Shown here: piece by piece, positions 6,425-8,285 of the stretch
Position numbering within the stretch: the stretch's first letter is position 1
Layout of the letters: every line of letters starts with the position of its first letter
Origin: Anaerolineales bacterium
Lineage (GTDB): Bacteria; Chloroflexota; Anaerolineae; Anaerolineales; UBA4823
Assembly: GCA_026415275.1 (NCBI GenBank)
Contig: JAOAHK010000089.1
Location: 1 to 8,285 of the forward strand
Direction of reading: 5' to 3'
Length of the DNA stretch: 8,285 bases
Position numbers and translations under genes: made by a program
The notes under the pieces: model-generated
What the model was told of the DNA's origin: nothing
The model's database searches: none
Seen by the model: only the letters and a program-made list of their open reading frames with translations

Positions 6425-6823
6425 ATGAAAATTTACCGCATTCCCCTTGTTATCACCGCCTTAATCGTTGCAGCCCTTGCCTGCCAAGCCAGTTTCAGCA
6501 CGGCTAACATCGCCAATGCCTACACCACCGCCGATCCGAACGGTGGTTCCCCGACCACCGTGTTTGCCTCGGATCAGGTGTTCTATGCCATCGTCGAACT
6601 GAAAAACGCCCCGGATGATACAACCGTTAAAGCCGTTTGGACGGCTGTGAATGTCGAGGGCGTTGAGCCTAACACCTACCTCACTGAAACGGTGCTCACC
6701 AGCGGCGACGGCACCTTGACCTTTGAGTTGAGCAACGACAACCTCTGGCCCGCAGGGCAGTACAAGGTCGATCTTTACTTGAATGACAAGTTAGACCGTT
6801 CTTTGACTTTCGAAGTACGCTAA
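6425..6823 (+). CDS. Small secreted lipoprotein of unknown function
   Basis: The 132-residue product begins with a lysine (MKIYR) and a hydrophobic segment, residues 6-19, ending in AALAC. C20 would be the lipidated residue, because the sequence fits the relaxed bacterial lipobox pattern with Ala at -1 and Leu at -2. The mature part of about 112 residues is rich in Thr, Asp and Asn, has no further cysteines, and alternates like a beta-sandwich. It contains FYAIVELKNAPDDTTVKAVW and ends in PAGQYKVDLYLNDKLDRSL plus a short tail. The segment around WPAGQYKVDLYLN resembles the last strands of Ig-like or CalX-like extracellular domains, which is an inference. I associate close relatives with Chloroflexota and other environmental bacteria, from memory only. 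AAGGAG at 6413-6418 supports the start. The next gene follows after ten bases and probably shares the transcript. Confidence 0.85.
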   Translation: MKIYRIPLVITALIVAALACQASFSTANIANAYTTADPNGGSPTTVFASDQVFYAIVELKNAPDDTTVKAVWTAVNVEGVEPNTYLTETVLTSGDGTLTFELSNDNLWPAGQYKVDLYLNDKLDRSLTFEVR

Positions 6824-6833
6824 GGAGATAACT

Positions 6834-7592
6834 ATGAACCCCCTCAATCAAGCTTTGCGCAAGACTTTCCATTTTTCTTCTAACGATTTGCTTGCTAACC
6901 GTCAAGGCCGGCTTTCCCAACGCCAACAAGCCCGCCAGCAGGCTACCCGCGCGGGCATCAAACTCGGCGTTGCCTCGTTTATCCTAGTCCTATTGGGTAC
7001 TATCGGGTTGTTTGTTGCCTTTTCGCTTAGCTCTGGTACAACCAGGGGTTTCGCGGAGCAGGACTCCTTGATCGCCCTCGCTATTCTCGGTGCAGTGATT
7101 GGGTTGATTATCGTTGTGGGGTATTTTTCCAGCCGCAAATACATTGCCGCCACGACATCCAAAACGATCCAGATCGCCGAAGGAGAGGTTCAGCACGGGA
7201 AAATGCGCCCTGACTCCGGTCACTTCGAGATCAAAATCGGCGGTCACAAGATTCGCTTGCTGACCCCATATCAACTTGATGCCTTTCAAGTCGGCACTGC
7301 TTATCGCATACATTATCTCAAAGGTCCGGTACCTACCATTCTCTCGGCTGAGGTTATCGGAAGCGAAGCAGAAGCCAGCCTCTACAGCGAGGAAGAGGAA
7401 TCTATCGAGCAGGATATCATCCTTCAGAGACTGAAAAAAGGGCGCAAAATAGTGGCTGTTCTGGCACTGTTGGCTTTGGCAGTGCCCTTAGTTTTCCTGT
7501 TGACTGCTACTCTGCCTGGGTTGCTGAAAGCGGTTATCTGGTTCTTCTTGTTGATTGTCTCGGTTTTATTCGTCTTCTGGGCGCTGCGTTAG
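6834..7592 (+). CDS. Four-helix membrane protein with central soluble domain, function unknown
   Basis: A 252-residue protein I cannot assign to a named family. Residues 1-43 are polar and basic, rich in Gln and Arg ([14 protein letters not shown]). Hydrophobic helices lie at about 44-66, 78-98, 205-226 and 230-251. Positive residues before helix 1 and after helix 2 (SSRK) place the N-terminus and the central domain in the cytoplasm. The central part, about 100-180, alternates polar and hydrophobic residues as in a small beta-domain ([13 protein letters not shown], then YRIHYLKGP and ILSAEVI). It ends in an acidic linker ([11 protein letters not shown], about 184-194). The ribosome site AAGGAG overlaps the lipoprotein stop codon, with six bases to the ATG, so the two genes are very likely an operon. 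The last 27 bases overlap the end of the protease gene on the other strand. Confidence 0.85.
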   Translation: MNPLNQALRKTFHFSSNDLLANRQGRLSQRQQARQQATRAGIKLGVASFILVLLGTIGLFVAFSLSSGTTRGFAEQDSLIALAILGAVIGLIIVVGYFSSRKYIAATTSKTIQIAEGEVQHGKMRPDSGHFEIKIGGHKIRLLTPYQLDAFQVGTAYRIHYLKGPVPTILSAEVIGSEAEASLYSEEEESIEQDIILQRLKKGRKIVAVLALLALAVPLVFLLTATLPGLLKAVIWFFLLIVSVLFVFWALR

Positions 7593-8285
7593 TTTGCCAT
7601 TGCCAGAGCGGGCAAAGTGTTCGATCTGCTCTGCCATCTGACGCAGGCGGGCATCCACACGGGCAAATAAGGTGTCTTCCTCGTAGCGGCCATCCTCGCT
7701 GCGCTTGCCAGCGGGGATGCCACTCAAAATCTCGATTCCTTCCTCGACCGTGTTCACCGCCCAGATGTGGAATTTGCCCTCTTGCACCGCTTGGCGTACG
7801 GCGGCTTTGAGCATCAGGTTCTCGACATTGCTGGCAGGAATGATCACCCCTTGCTCGCCGTTCAAACCCAGTGCCTGGCAGACATCGAAGAAGCCCTCAA
7901 TTTTTTCGTTTACGCCGCCAATGGCTTGGATTTCTCCCTTTTGGTTGACCGAGCCGGTCACGGCGATCCCTTGGCGCAAGGGGACATCTGCTAAAGCAGA
8001 GAGCAAGGCATAGAGTTCGGCACTCGAGGCGCTATCCCCTTCAACGCCGCTGTAACTTTGCTCAAACACCAGGCGAGCGGATAGGCTGAGCGGTTTATCG
8101 TGGGCAAATTTCTCACTCAGGTAACCGCTGAGGATCAAAACGCCTTTGGTGTGGATGGGGCCTCCCAGCTTGGCTTCGCGCTCGATGTCGATCAATCCTT
8201 CGCGCCCCAAGCCAACGCTGACGGTGATGCGGTTGGGTTGTCCGAAGCTATAATCGCCCAGCGAAACCACCGACAAGCCGTTCAC
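7566..8285 (-). CDS. Lon-type (S16) protease, C-terminal proteolytic domain, partial
   Basis: The visible 239 residues are the C-terminal part of an S16 peptidase gene that enters from the right edge; the first codon seen is an internal GTG (Val). The catalytic Ser-Lys dyad is clear: S85 in [18 protein letters not shown] and K128 in [13 protein letters not shown]. The 43-residue distance is the same as in E. coli Lon (S679 and K722). [19 protein letters not shown] precedes the dyad and [12 protein letters not shown] follows it. The EGDSAS form, in place of the PKDGPSAG of LonA, points to the LonB-like or LonC/LonH-like AAA-associated branch. The ATPase part, if present, lies outside the window, so the subfamily cannot be fixed. 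After the protease fold comes a polar, charged tail of about 50 residues ([18 protein letters not shown] onward) that may form a helix. The last seven codons and the stop overlap the opposing membrane-protein gene. Confidence 0.93.
   Translation of the reverse strand: MNGLSVVSLGDYSFGQPNRITVSVGLGREGLIDIEREAKLGGPIHTKGVLILSGYLSEKFAHDKPLSLSARLVFEQSYSGVEGDSASSAELYALLSALADVPLRQGIAVTGSVNQKGEIQAIGGVNEKIEGFFDVCQALGLNGEQGVIIPASNVENLMLKAAVRQAVQEGKFHIWAVNTVEEGIEILSGIPAGKRSEDGRYEEDTLFARVDARLRQMAEQIEHFARSGNGKLTQRPEDE

Overview
This window looks like the end of an assembled contig from an environmental bacterium. It is not clearly accessory or mobile DNA. Base composition is balanced (about half G+C by eye), Shine-Dalgarno sites are strong and gene spacing is tight. 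No phylogenetic marker is present. The small lipoprotein and four-helix membrane protein pair, and the Lon-like protease, resemble proteins I associate with Chloroflexota (Anaerolineae-like). That placement is a weak inference.

From right to left, the minus strand between 6118 and 20 carries seven co-directional surface-polysaccharide genes. These are a PAPS-type sulfotransferase (6118-5138), a family 2 glycosyltransferase (5031-4177), the complete dTDP-L-rhamnose set in the order rmlC, rmlB, rmlA, rmlD (4180-691), and the 5' part of a UDP-glucose 6-dehydrogenase gene (342-20). Glycosyltransferase/rmlC and rmlB/rmlA each share a 4-base ATGA overlap. RmlA, B, C and D turn glucose-1-phosphate and dTTP into dTDP-L-rhamnose, and Ugd would make UDP-glucuronic acid. 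The glycosyltransferase and sulfotransferase could use these products to build a rhamnose- and uronate-containing, possibly sulfated, glycan. No flippase, polymerase or export gene is visible, so the locus probably continues beyond the left edge.

Across a 306-base divergent intergenic region, the plus strand carries a lipoprotein (6425-6823) and a four-helix membrane protein with a central soluble domain (6834-7592), ten bases apart. The latter overlaps by 27 bases, tail to tail, the C-terminal part of a Lon-type (S16) protease gene on the minus strand, which runs off the right edge.

Two data-quality points matter. Bases 1-19 are exactly the Tn5/Nextera mosaic-end sequence, so they are library adapter and not genome. 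In addition, rmlA is broken near its 3' end by a net +2 frameshift, at a place where the sequence matches the last nine bases of the same adapter. That break is therefore likely to be an assembly artefact. I found no CRISPR array, tRNA, rRNA, insertion sequence or phage gene.
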